Both the position numbers and the translations under genes were made by a program. From NCBI GenBank assembly GCA_023525715.1, contig CM042010.1:79237894-79301893 (forward strand): a stretch of 64,000 nucleotides of DNA, in the 5' to 3' direction. Below the pieces are notes generated by a model that was given only the letters and a program-made list of their open reading frames with translations, was not told the DNA's origin and ran no database searches. Shown in pieces: positions 51,539 to 62,333 of this stretch. Within the stretch, counting starts at the first letter, position 1; the number at the start of each line of letters is the position of its first letter. This stretch comes from Cichorium intybus (lineage: Eukaryota > Streptophyta > Magnoliopsida > Asterales > Asteraceae).

Positions 51539-53869
51539 TGTAACACCACGATACTTTTGTTAAGTATTAAAATGTTAATCATAGTGTATTTATGATTTAA
51601 CATGGTGGTCTAAGTATTAGAAAGTTAATACTAGAAAAAGGATAAATTGGTCATTTTACCATAAAAGGGTAATTTGGTCATTTGACCATGTGAAGGACCA
51701 ATTATGTAAAAATATTGTTGTTTGTGGCAAAAAAGATAAGGAATGAAAGTTTTATTGTAATAAAACTTGATTATTGTGGCAAAAGTCCAAGAAAAGGAAC
51801 ATAGGGACTAAAATGAAAAATTAGAAAATATAAAATGTTGAAAACTCCCCTCAAATGAGCAGAACATTGGTGATGATCGGGAGGGTTTTCTGGAGCACGA
51901 TTCCTGCAGAATTCATGAGGATTGATGTGTGGAATCGGATTAATAGCTTGGAGCTTGAAGTTTTCAAGCAATTAAGGTTAGTACTTTGAAATTCTAACCT
52001 AAGTTATTTGTGTGTTCTTCGTGGGATGAATTGAAACTGAAATTACAGTTATGATTCAAGAGGTTTAAATGAATTCTAAGCCTCAAACATGTTTGTGTTG
52101 TAAGAACACATATCAAATTGAAAGTAGGTTGCTATTAGTGAAAATTTGGATCAAAAATGCAAAAACAGGAATTTCTAGAAATGGATTGGAATTACCAATT
52201 CCATTGTTTAAAACTTGATGTAAATGAAGGGTTTTGGTCCTGGAACAAACCCCTACTGATTAAGTCATGTATTAAGGGCTTAATATGAGAAAATGGAAAT
52301 TTGTAGCATAAAAATCGAGAGTTTCTGCACTTCTGTTCAGCAGTCGCGACGCGACGACCAGAGCTATGGTCGCGACGCGAGGGTGCGGCAGAGGCTAAGA
52401 AATCCTCTATTTAAATTTGGTGAAATTTCCAAGTTTGAATTTGATGCTAGGCTTATCCGATTGACCTGAAATTTTAAACATAGGTCTAATATGTTGTGAA
52501 ACTTCATGGAAAATTATCGGAATACGTATACGACCTCCCGAAAGTACTGTAGCAAAATACGTGTATTTTGGTAAAATGTATAATTTATAGAAAGATGGTA
52601 ATTGAAAGTTATCATCTAGAAATGGTCCCCAATTATGTTATATTGGACTCTTGTGTAATAGAGTCAACTGAAATGATGATTAACCTATTATCATTTGGTA
52701 TATAAATGAACATATAGGTATGGGACAAATGGTTGTGGTGCATGCAAAGGCAAGAAACAACCGGAATTAAATGCAGCAAGTATCCAGGTGAGTAATCTCA
52801 CTTATATCACATGTGATATGTGTTGATTGGACTGTTACAGGTTGAAACAGCTTTGGGGGACGAAAATGATAATTTTACAGATGCGTAAAAAAGACAATAC
52901 CAGATAAGCCGTGAGTCTGCGATAGACAAGAACGGAGCTGTGAGTCAATGATACGACAATACCAGATAAGCCGTGAGTCTATGATAGACAAGAACGGAGC
53001 TGTGAGTCAACCTTTGAAAAGGCAATACCGGATAATCCGTGAGTCATTGAAATGACAAGAACGGAGCCGTGAGTCTAGGCAAAAGCGGGGCAAAACCGTG
53101 AGCCATGAATGATTATGAAATAAAAGGTTATTGAATGGTGCGGCCACTTGTGGCTATGATATTGGATGTTATATCCAACTGGTGCGGCCTGATGGCTATG
53201 ACATGGAACTTGAATCCAAATGGTGCGGTCTTATGACCATGATATCGGGTTATTGAACCCAGCTGGTGCGGCCTTCGGGCTATGACTTATATATTGAAAA
53301 TGTTTTGGTGCAGCTTATATAGCTATGACACAGGGTGCGGCTTAAATAGCCATGAAATACAATGCGGTCAATAATGACTAAGAAATATGGGACAGAAATG
53401 TATGCATATAACAACCCTTGAGACTATGCGGTAGGATGTGCAATCCTAAAAGATATACGGTCAGCCTGAATGGCTAGGAGTTTGGATCCGATATCCAGAC
53501 AGAGATATACGGTTATGAGATTTATCATATATAGGAAATTATATATGAATGTATTTCTTATACGTGTTATTTGCAGATATGATTACTCACTGAGCTTTAT
53601 AGCTCACGTTATTTGTTAAATGTCCCTGCAGGTTAGCATGATCCTGATAAGGGAAAAGATAGAGTCTGTGACTAAAGAAGTGGGACTTTTAGATGCTGTC
53701 AGTAGCAGCCCGGCTTCAAAGGAGATTACGGTATTTTATACTCTCCTTGATACACTTGTACCCGTTTTTAATAAAATATACCCCTTTTGTTAAGGTTTTA
53801 TGTATTGAAACCTTTGTTATAAATGAAATTTTTTCAGGGGAGTTTTTGTTTTAAAAGTCGGGTGTTACA
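51539..53869 (+). repeat. Element C 5' LTR
   Basis: TGTAACACCACG to GGGTGTTACA (2331 bp). Relative to the 3' LTR it lacks about 130 bp after GAAAATTTGGA (present at about 60530-60660). It keeps about 90-100 bp near 53755-53850 that the 3' LTR has lost. It carries a CGCGACGCGA-type doubled motif near 52345-52380 and the hairpin array below. Confidence 0.93.
52788..53606 (+). other. Hairpin array in element C 5' LTR (about 16 consecutive stem-loops)
   Basis: Start positions and stems: 52915 GTCT/AGAC, 52977 GTCTA/TAGAC, 53011 CCTT/AAGG, 53043 GTCAT/ATGAC, 53143 GCCA/TGGC, 53162 TTGGAT/ATCCAA, 53187 GCC/GGC, 53227 GGTC/GACC, 53247 GGGTT/AACCC, 53271 GCC/GGC with loop TTCG, 53312 AGCT/AGCT, 53339 GGCT/AGCC, 53366 GGTCA/TGACT, 53432 TAGGAT/ATCCTA, 53463 AGCC/GGCT, 53483 TGGAT/ATCCA. 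Loops are mostly 3-5 nt. Flanks: GTGAG/CTCAC (52788-52801) over a donor-like AGGTGAGT, a perfect 16 bp palindrome at 52804-52819, and TGAGCT/AGCTCA (53591-53606) after ACTCAC. Three TGAGTCA motifs lie at 52941, 53003 and 53040. The repeat backbone (GTGAGTC, CAAGAACGGAGC, GGTGCGG) is conserved while the stem letters change in pairs. A 3' LTR copy lies about 8514 bp downstream. Confidence 0.8.
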
Positions 53870-53872
53870 AGT

Positions 53873-53884
53873 TGGTATCAGAGC
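53873..53884 (+). other. Primer binding site of element C
   Basis: TGGTATCAGAGC, three bases after the LTR, complementary to initiator-Met tRNA. Confidence 0.93.
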
Positions 53885-53979
53885 CGTGGTTTAAGTGAAC
53901 TAGGTGTCTATAGAGTAGATTCCTGGACTTAAACCTTGAGATAGTAGACATGATGTATAGTTAGGTGTATATAAATTGT

Positions 53980-53982
<3 letters not shown>

Positions 53983-54064
<82 letters not shown>
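53983..54064. repeat. (TA)n microsatellite, about 41 units
   Basis: Uninterrupted TA dinucleotides over about 82 bp in the leader of element C, ending nine bases before solo LTR E. It sits between two inverted LTR copies, so length instability or assembly error is possible. Confidence 0.97.
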
Positions 54065-54065
<1 letters not shown>

Positions 54066-54421
54066 CCTAACCTGTAACACTCGGCTTTTAAAACAAAAAC
54101 ACCCCTGAAAATTTTTCATTTTTCACAAACGTTTCAGTACTTAAAACCATAACAAAGGGGTATATTTTAATAAAAACGGGTACAAGTGTATCAAGGAGAG
54201 TATGAAATACCATAACTCCTTTAAAGCCGGGCTGCTACTGACAGCATCTATGAGTCCCACTTCAAAGTCACGGACTCTATCTTGTCCCCTATCAGTTTCA
54301 TGCTAACCTGCAGGGACAGTAACAAATATCGTGAGCTATAAAGCTCAGTGAGTAATCGTATCTGCAAATAACAAGTATTAGAAATACATTCATATAACTG
54401 TCTGGATATCGAATCCAAACT

Positions 54422-55112
54422 CCTAGCCTTACTGGCTGACCAAATATCTCTTAGGATTTCACATCCTAATTTATAGCCTTACAGACTAAAACATGATAAC
54501 CTGCAATTATCAGCCACTTCAATTATTTGCACATATAATCATATATAACCATTTCTGTCCCATATTTCTTAGTCACATCGGACCGCACCGTATATCCTGG
54601 CTATTTAAGCCGCACCCTGTGTCATAGCTATATAAGCTGTAACAAAATCATAGCCAAAAGGCTGCACCAAATATCATAGCCCGAAGGCCGCACCAGAATC
54701 ATAGCCCGAAGGCCGCACCAGAATCATAGCCCGAAGGCCGCACCAGAATCATAGCCCGAAGGCCGCACCAGTTGGATATAGCATCCAGTTATGGCTCACG
54801 GGTTAGCCCGCTGTTGCCTAGACTCACGGCTCCGTTCTTGTCATCGCAATGACTCACGGCTTATCCGGTCTTGTCTATATAGGTTTGACTCACAGCTCCG
54901 TTCTTGTCTATAATAGACTCACGGCTTATCTGGTATTGTCATGTCATTATTGTTGACTCACAGCTCCGTTCTTGTCTTTATCAGACTCACGGCTTATCTG
55001 GTATTGTCTCTTCAAATGTATCTTTGAACCATCAATTTCGTCCCACAATTAGTTTCAACCTGTAACAATTCAATCATCATATATCATATATGATATCAGT
55101 GAGATTACTCAC
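54422..55112 (-). other. Hairpin array in solo LTR E
   Basis: Minus-strand stem-loops match the class seen in element C but with other stem letters: GTCAT/ATGAC (54840-54853), GTCTA/TAGAC (54906-54918), GTCT/AGAC (54974-54986), and a donor hairpin GTGAG/CTCAC (55099-55112). A perfect 16 bp palindrome at 55081-55096 replaces that of C with a paired change in its centre (CA/TG in C, TA/TA here). Confidence 0.75.
54674..54770 (-). repeat. Four tandem 25 bp units, each encoding a TTCG-loop hairpin
   Basis: Unit boundaries at 54676, 54701, 54726 and 54751 give an exact 25 bp period. On the minus strand each unit reads GGTGCGG, then GCC-TTCG-GGC, then TATGA. C(TTCG)G corresponds to the very stable UUCG RNA tetraloop. 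Element C has one such unit (53271-53280) among variable ones, so E amplified that unit. Confidence 0.92.
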
Positions 55113-56426
55113 CTGGATACTAGCTGCGTTTCAATTTCGGTTGTTTCTTGCGTTTACGTGCACCACAACCATTTTGTCCCATACCTATATACTCATTTAT
55201 ATACCAAATGATAATAGGTTAATAACCATTCCAATTGACTCTAATACACTAGAGTTCAATACAATATCATTACAAACAATGCCTAGTTAATAAACTTTAC
55301 ATTTACTAACTTTTTATGAATTTTACTATTCACCGAGGCATTCGAATCGATCTACAGTGCCCCCGAGGGGTCGAAAACTCAATATAAAAATTTTCCCAAA
55401 CTTTTCAGACCATAACGAGCCTACGGTTCAAGTTTGAGCTAAAACGGACAAGCCAAACGAAAAATAGCATTTCTGACCCCCTGCCTGGGAGGCGCATCGC
55501 GCCCAGGCCAAGGCCGCATCGCGCCTGGCTCATCGGGTCGCGATCCACCCTGAGGTCGGGTCGCGATTGACGAACAGCAGGCCAGAAACTCCGATTTTTG
55601 TGCTACAAAATCCCATTTTTCTCATTTTAAGCCCTTAATACTCGACTAAATGATTAGGGATTGTTCTAGGACCAAAACCTTTGACTAATAACAGGTTTTA
55701 AGCCATTAGAAACACCTTAATCACACTAATTCATGATTTAGGGTTCTTGAGCAACATTCCAAATTCATCAAGAATGGCAACCTACTTCCATATTCTTTGA
55801 TTAAGTCCTTTTAGCATGACTTATTGGAAGTGTTAAACCATTTAAACCACATAATCATAACTGAAATTTACAAATTTCAGTTTCTATAAAATCCATTAAA
55901 ACAATCAAGCTAGAACTTGAGATACTTACTTCCAAAGCCTCAAATTCTTCAATTCCAATGCTATGATCCGAAATTCAACTTAAACCTTCAAGGATTTCCT
56001 CAACTTTTGCAGAATTTGTAGAGAGAAAACTCTCTCCCGTTGCTGCCCAAAATCTGCACATGTGGGGAGAAATTCCAACTATTTATACCTCCAAAATTTA
56101 CAATTTTGGTCCCTAAGTTCCATTTCTTGAACTTTGACCACAATAATCAAGTTTTATTACAATAAAACTTTCATTCTTTATACATTTGCCACTAACAACA
56201 ATATTTTCATATTTGGTCCTTCACATGGTCAAATGACCAAATTACCCTTTTGTGGTAAAATGACCAAAAATCAGTTTTTATAACATTTTAAGTCCACGAC
56301 TCAAAATATTATTACAAAGTAAATCCTTTTCTATCCAAAAGACCAATTTACCCTTTTAAGGTAAAATGACCAATTTGCCCTTTTATTATAATTATATAAT
56401 AAAACATGTCTTGGCGTTACATAACC

Positions 56427-57129
56427 ATTGATGATTTCTGACGTATAAGAAGTACGAGCAGCAAATCTTATTGGGAGGAATTTAGGGCGTGGAGCTTTAA
56501 GATGCGGACCAGCCCTTTCTCAAGGCTCCATTGAACGAGGGGCAAAGAGACAAGTAGCGGAAAATCCACATGACAAGCAATATTAGCTGCTGTGCTCAGA
56601 AAAAGAAAGTGGGTGCTCACCCTGACTGATATTCAAGGTGAAAGAAAAGTAGCTGAGACTACAAGAAAAGCAGAAAAATGTTAGTGGACGCTTCAGGAGA
56701 AGTTACCACGATTTAGGTCCAACCTTAAAGGGAAGGGACCAAAATGAAAAAAAAAAAGGTGATGCGATGTAAGAAGTGCACGAAAAGCACTAAGAAAATT
56801 GTAGAGTAGAGACTCTATCGTTGAAATGCTGAAATTGCAGAAAATAGGAACATATTGCTCGAGCTTGTTGGATGGCACGAAAGTGTGTCTAGCGCGGAGC
56901 TATAGAACAATTTCCTATGAAATGTTCACATGCTAAATGTGGAGTAACGGGTGATAAACCCAGGAAAGAACGGGGAGGAAAGAAAGAAGAAACGAATGGT
57001 CAAAAAGGACCAGTGGTACCATGAGCATTCCAGCAGACTGTGGAAGAAGCTCGTGAGTAAACTGATATGGTCTAAGATATCATTGTCTTGAATATAATCC
57101 CCATATATGTTATATATGATCCATGAAGC
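56427..57129 (+). other. Element C, presumed gag region, unrecognisable
   Basis: By position this is leader and gag of C. No gag core or zinc knuckle is convincing in any frame; only lysine/arginine-rich fragments with stops are seen. I make no functional claim beyond position. Confidence 0.4.
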
Positions 57130-59900
57130 TATGCTTTGGATCGATGACTTTGATGTTTTGTCTGAACATTTCATCAACGATTATGGATGAAATGCTGGAA
57201 GTAGCTATAGCAGTTAGCAAATATGTTCAAGATATTGAACACCTGGAAGGTAGTCTGCCTAGGATTTACAGGACCATTTTTCCCTATAAATCTGAAACCG
57301 ATGACTACCAATGAATCTAAAGTAATGGTGTGTATGAATTGGTTAGCAATGAATGATGCTAACATGAATTGTAGAAAAATGAACATTTTGGTTCTAAACT
57401 CAGAAATGAATTGGATGAAAATTCAGAGTAAACGACCATTGTTGATAATACCGATTACTTCTCTTTTCTTAACTCGGAAAATAGTTAGTAAAGGAAGGAT
57501 GTTTTAGTTGGCATCTGCAGTATTGGCCAAGCTAAATAAAGTGGTGACAGAAGTGTAAAATATTAAACGAATTCTTGGATAGTTTTTTCTCAAAGAACTT
57601 CCAGAATTTTCACCAGATTGATTAGAAGAGTTTATGATTAAACTGGTCTTGGGAGCCGTTCCTATTATTTAGGCTCTATATTGATTAGCATCTGCAGAGA
57701 TGGCAGAGTGGTAAAACAATTAGAAGAAATTGTTTTGAATCGGGGTCTTATATGGCCGAATGTGTCATCATGTGGAGCCCTATCTTGTTTGAAAGGAAGA
57801 AAGACAAGTTGATGTGTACCGCATTGACTACCGAGAATCTGATATTCTCAAAACCAAAACGAATATGATGTACAATTGTGCTAAATATTGGAGTTACTTC
57901 GTTGAGAAAAGTGATATGCGAAGTTTTCCAAGTATGAAAATTTGGCTAAAAGAAGTTTCAATTCTTTGGGCATGTTAATAGTGCCAAATATGATAAAGTA
58001 AATCCAGTGGAATTGATGCTATGATAAAACTGGAACCGTCTGAGGAATTTGACTAAAATTGTAGTTCCTTGGTTTGGCAGGTTACTATAGGAGAGTTGTA
58101 GAAAACTGCTCCTTGATTGCTGTATAGTTGATTAAAGTTGACCAAGAAAAGTGAAAAGTTTGAGTGGGTAGAAAGACGACAAATATCTTTTCAACGTTTG
58201 AGACAAACTATGTGTGAAGCTCCGGTGTTAGCATTATCGCTAAGCGGAGAAGATAACTTGTTTTACAGAAATGCATCCAGAGTTAATTTTGGGTGCAGGA
58301 CATTGCAGTAGCAATTATGATTTTGACATTGAAGCTTTAGAGACACTACTTATATGGTGTAAAGCTTACTGTTTATATAGATCATAAAAGTTTGAAATTC
58401 TTAATTGATTCGAAAAAAAAGCTAAATATGAGATAGCAAAGATAGATGGGTTACTAAAAGATTTCGGTTATGAAATCTTGTACCATCTCGGAAAGGTGGA
58501 TGTGGCTATAGATGCCTTGAGTTGAAAATAGTATCTTTTGAAAGATACAACCACATGCATGAATGTGGCGAATTGATTACCTGAGTTGATTCGGGTAGCA
58601 CAAAAAGAAGTGTGCAAGTCTGAAAATGTAAAAAAGTAAATGAATAATTGGATATTGGAAGAAGCTAGTTGGAAAACCCCATCGATTTAAAACCCTTGGT
58701 GGTTGCGTATGTGGATTCCAAAGCAAGGCGAAACATGAGATTTATTGTGAAAAGTGTTTGACTTCTGTGAAAGTAAAGTCAAACCATGAGAAGCATACAG
58801 AGAAAATTAGCCGTTGTCGGTCCCAAAGAAGAAAAAGGGACGATATTATGATAGACTTTGTAATAAAGTCTTTGCAAGTACCGCATGGGTATGATACCAT
58901 ATGGGTAATTGCAGATTTATCGATGCAATCAGTGTAAATTTATACCGACTAGTGAAGAAATTTAGATCGAAAAGTAGTGAAAACTACATAGAACGAATAA
59001 TTTGTCGACGTGAGTTACTGGTGTCGATTGTATCGGGTCGAGATAATAAAATTATTCGTTGATTTTGGCATAAATTCTAAGAATAATTAGTTCAAAAGTA
59101 CTAGGAAGTACTGTAGATGATTTGCAGACCGATAAACGAGGTGAGATAATGATGCAGATTCTAGAAGATATGCTTGAAATTTGCATAACAGACCTTGGCG
59201 GAAGACAAGAAGAATTGTCCATTTCGGGTGGAATCTGTAGATAATAACAGTTTTCGTACCAGTTTTCTGATGACCCGTATAATGCATAGTATGGAGTATC
59301 GTGTTGCACGCCGATTTACTAGACTAAAGTTGGGGAGAAGCCGTTGGCTGGACCCAAGATTTGTACCTCAAACAGAAGAAAAGATTAGGCAAATTCGAGA
59401 AAGCTTGGAAATAGACAAAAATCCACAAAAGTAGTATGCGGATTGCCGAGTAAAACTGTTGAAGTTCCAAATGGGGAAAGATGACAGCGTTCAAAATATC
59501 CCTTGGAAAGACTAAAAATCTGCTTGGGACGAAAAGAAAGTCAAGCCCTCATTTATTGGACTTTTCCATATGTCCCAAAGAGTAAAAATTGTGATGTATT
59601 GATCGAAGTTTCTTGATTAACATCAAGATATTTATAATGTTTTTTATGGGTCTTATAGTTCTAAGAACATGGAATGATAAATTTCAACGAATACCTCATG
59701 CTGAAATGAAGGTAGATAAGTGTTTAAGGTACCCGGGACAACCGGAGGAATGTTAGATGAACAGTGATGTAACCACGAAATAGAAGACTAGTATGGTAAA
59801 AGTGCTTTGGCAATACCATGAATGTTTCCATATGCTATGGGAAACCAAAATTATAACGAGATAAAATTACCCTCGCTTGTTAGTATGATTTCGGGGACGA
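57130..59900 (+). pseudogene. Element C protease-RT-RNase H-integrase relic
   Basis: Fragments in Ty3/gypsy order are spread over all three frames. Protease end: MVCMNWLAMNDANMNCRK (about 57329-57382). RT end: FLGLAGYYRRVVEN (about 58065). RNase H: CEAPVLAL (about 58217), HYLYGVKLTVYIDHKSLKF (about 58340), LNMR, and a trace of YHLGK. Integrase: YDTIWVIADLS (about 58889) and, past 59500, PSFIGLFHMSQRVK from the C-terminal domain. The catalytic RT core is missing or unreadable, which implies a deletion between about 57660 and 57780. Dozens of stops rule out any product. It lies in the same orientation as the LTRs and primer site. Confidence 0.85.
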
Positions 59901-59904
59901 AATC

Positions 59905-59924
59905 TTTTGAAGGAGGGGAGAATT
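59905..59924 (+). other. Polypurine tract of element C
   Basis: GAAGGAGGGGAG within TTTTGAAGGAGGGGAGAATT, ending at the TGTAAC start of the 3' LTR. Confidence 0.8.
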
Positions 59925-62302
59925 TGTAACACCACGATACTTTTGTTAAGTATTAAAATGTTAATCATAGTGTATTTATGATTTAACATGGTGGTCTAAG
60001 TATTAGAAAGTTAATACTAGAAAAAGGGTAAATTGGTCATTTTACCATAAAAGGGTAATTTGGTCATTTGACCATGTGAAGGACCAATTATGTAAAAATA
60101 TTGTTGTTTGTGGCAAAAGAGATAAGGAATGAAAGTTGTATTGTAATAAAACTTGATTATTGTGGCAAAAGTCCAAGAAAATGAACTTAGGGACTAAAAT
60201 GAAAAATTGGAAAATATAAAATGTTGAAAACTCCCCTCAAATGTGCAAAACATTGGTGATGATCGGGAGGGTTTTCTGGAGCACGATTCCTGCAGAATTC
60301 ATGAGGATTGAAGTGTGGAATCGGATTAATAGCTTGAAGTTTTCAAGCAATTAAGGTTAGTACTTTGAAATTCTAACCTAAGTTATTTGTGTGTTCTTCG
60401 TGGGATGAATTGAAACTGAAATTATAGTTATGATTCAAGAGGTTTAAATGAATTCTAAGCCTCAAACATGTTTGTGTTGTAAGAACACATATCAAATTGA
60501 AAGTAGGTTGCTATTAGTGAAAATTTGGAACTTTGCTCAAGAACCCTAGAATACAATTTGATATGATCCAGTGGATTCTAATGGGTTCTAATGAGTTCCA
60601 GATGTTGCTAGAGATGAGATTAATCAGTAGAAGTGATTAATCTTTGATAATTTCGGTTTTTGGATCAAAAATGCAAAAACGGAAATTTCTAGAAATGGAT
60701 TGGAATTACCAATTCCATTGTTTAAAACTTGATGTAAATGAAGGGTTTTGGTCCTGGAACAAACCCCTACTGATTAAGTCATGTATTAAGGGCTTAATAT
60801 GAGAAAATGAAAATTTGTAGCATAAAAATAGGGAGTTTCTGCACTTCTGTTCAGCAGTCGCGACGCGACGACCAGAGCTATGGTCGCGATGCGAGGGTGC
60901 GGCAGAGGCTAAGAAATCCTCTGTTAAAATTTGGTGAAATTTCCAAGTTTGAATTTGATGCTAGGCTTATCCGATTGACCTGAAATTTTAAACATAGGTC
61001 TAATATGTTGTGAAACTTCATGGAAAATTATCGGAATACGTATACGACCTCCCGAAAGTACTGTAGCAAAATACGTGTATTTTGGGAAGATGTATAATTT
61101 ATAGAAAGATGGTAATTGAAAGTTATCATCTAGAAATGGTCCCCAATTGTGTTATATTTGACTCTTGTGTAATAGAGTCAACTGAAATGATGATTAACCT
61201 ATTATCATTTGGTATATAAATGAATATATAGGTATGGGACAAATGGTTGTGGTGCATGCAAAGGCAAGAAACAACCGGAATTAAATGCAGCAAGTATCCA
61301 GGTGAGTAATCTCACTTATATCACATGTGATATGTGTTGATTGGACTGTTACAGGTTGAAACAGCTTTGGGGGACGAAAATGATAATTTTACAGATGCGT
61401 AAAAAAGAAAATACCAGATAAGCTGTGAGTCTGCGATAGACAAGAACGGAGCTGTGAGTCAATGATACGACAATACCAGATAAGCCGTGAGTCTACGATA
61501 GACAAGAACGGAGCTGTGAGTCAACCTTTGAAAAGGCAATACCGGGTAATCCGTGAGTCAATGAAATGACAAGAACGGAGCCGTGAGTCTAGGCAAAAGC
61601 GGGGCAAACCCGTGAGCCATGAATGATTATGAAATAAAAGGTTATTGAATGGTGCGGCCACTTGTGGCTATGATATTGGATGTTATATCCAACTGGTGCG
61701 GCCTGATGGCTATGACATGGAACTTGAATCCAAATGGTGCGGTCTTATGATCATGATATCGGGTTATTGAACCCAGCTGGTGCGGCCTTCGGGCTATGAC
61801 TTATATATTGAAAATGTTTTGGTGCACCTTATATAGCTATGACACAGGGTGCAGCTTAAATAGCCATGAAATACGATGCGGTCAATTGTGACTAAGAAAT
61901 ATGGGACAGAAATGTATGCATATAACAACCCTTGAGACTATGCGGTAGGATGTGCAATCCTAAAAGATATACGGTCAGCCTGAATGGCTAGGAGTTTGGA
62001 TCCGATATCCAGACAGAGATATACGGTTATGAGATTTATCATATATAGGAAATTATATATGAATGTATTTCTTATACGTGTTATTTGCAGACATGATTAC
62101 TCACTGAGCTTTGTAGCTCACGTTATTTGTTAAATGTCCCTGCAGGTTAGCATGATCCTGATAAGGGAAAAGATAGAGTCCGTGACTAAAGAAGTGGGAC
62201 TTTTAGATGCTGTCAGTAGCAGCCCGGCTTCAAAGGAGATTATGGTATTTTATACTCTCCTTGATACACTTGTAACCTTTGTTTTAAAAGCCGGGAGTTA
62301 CA
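59925..62302 (+). repeat. Element C 3' LTR
   Basis: TGTAACACCACG to CGGGAGTTACA (2378 bp). It holds an about 130 bp segment absent from the 5' LTR (about 60530-60660) and lacks about 90-100 bp near its end (after CACTTGTAACC at about 62275). The hairpin array runs from about 61302 to 62120. Most stems still pair; a few are broken by single changes, such as ACCT/AGCT near 61826. Confidence 0.93.
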
Positions 62303-62333
62303 ATAACCCATCACAACCCTTCATAATTAACCA
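62303..62333. repeat. Single satellite monomer between elements C and D
   Basis: ATAACCCATC and following bases to ATTAACCA form one monomer of the 30 bp satellite. ATAAC at 62303-62307 is the right target duplication of C, and AACCA at 62329-62333 is the presumptive left duplication of D. The array therefore continued here before D inserted. Confidence 0.93.

Larger units (their letters stand above)
54073..56421 (-). repeat. Solo LTR E, related to element C family, nested in C in inverted orientation
   Basis: Bounded by TGTAACACTCGG and TTGGCGTTACA, with a perfect 5 bp duplication TAACC at 54068-54072 and 56422-56426. Read on the minus strand it follows the element C LTR through the donor-like hairpin, hairpin array, ACTCAC hairpin and the end TTAAAAGCCGAGTGTTACA. 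It diverges in many positions and at its start, so it is a separate subfamily. No internal region is present, so it formed by LTR-LTR recombination. Confidence 0.93.
51539..62302 (+). mobile_element. Element C: old Ty3/gypsy element with large LTRs in satellite, carrying a nested solo LTR
   Basis: LTRs at 51539-53869 and 59925-62302 flank a primer site (53873-53884), a decayed gag-pol and a polypurine tract. The orientation is plus. The insertion duplicated ATAAC in the satellite. A solo LTR of a related family (54073-56421) is nested just after the primer site. Pol relics are in Ty3/gypsy order but have very many stops, so C is the most decayed element in the window. Confidence 0.93.

Noticed and set aside
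56427..57129. A host gene or gag product in the small frames of this stretch
   Set aside because: No homologous motif, many stops in all frames, and a position exactly where decayed gag of element C is expected.
59052..59309. Minus-strand 85-residue frame
   Set aside because: It lies antisense to the integrase relic of element C and shows no recognisable domain.
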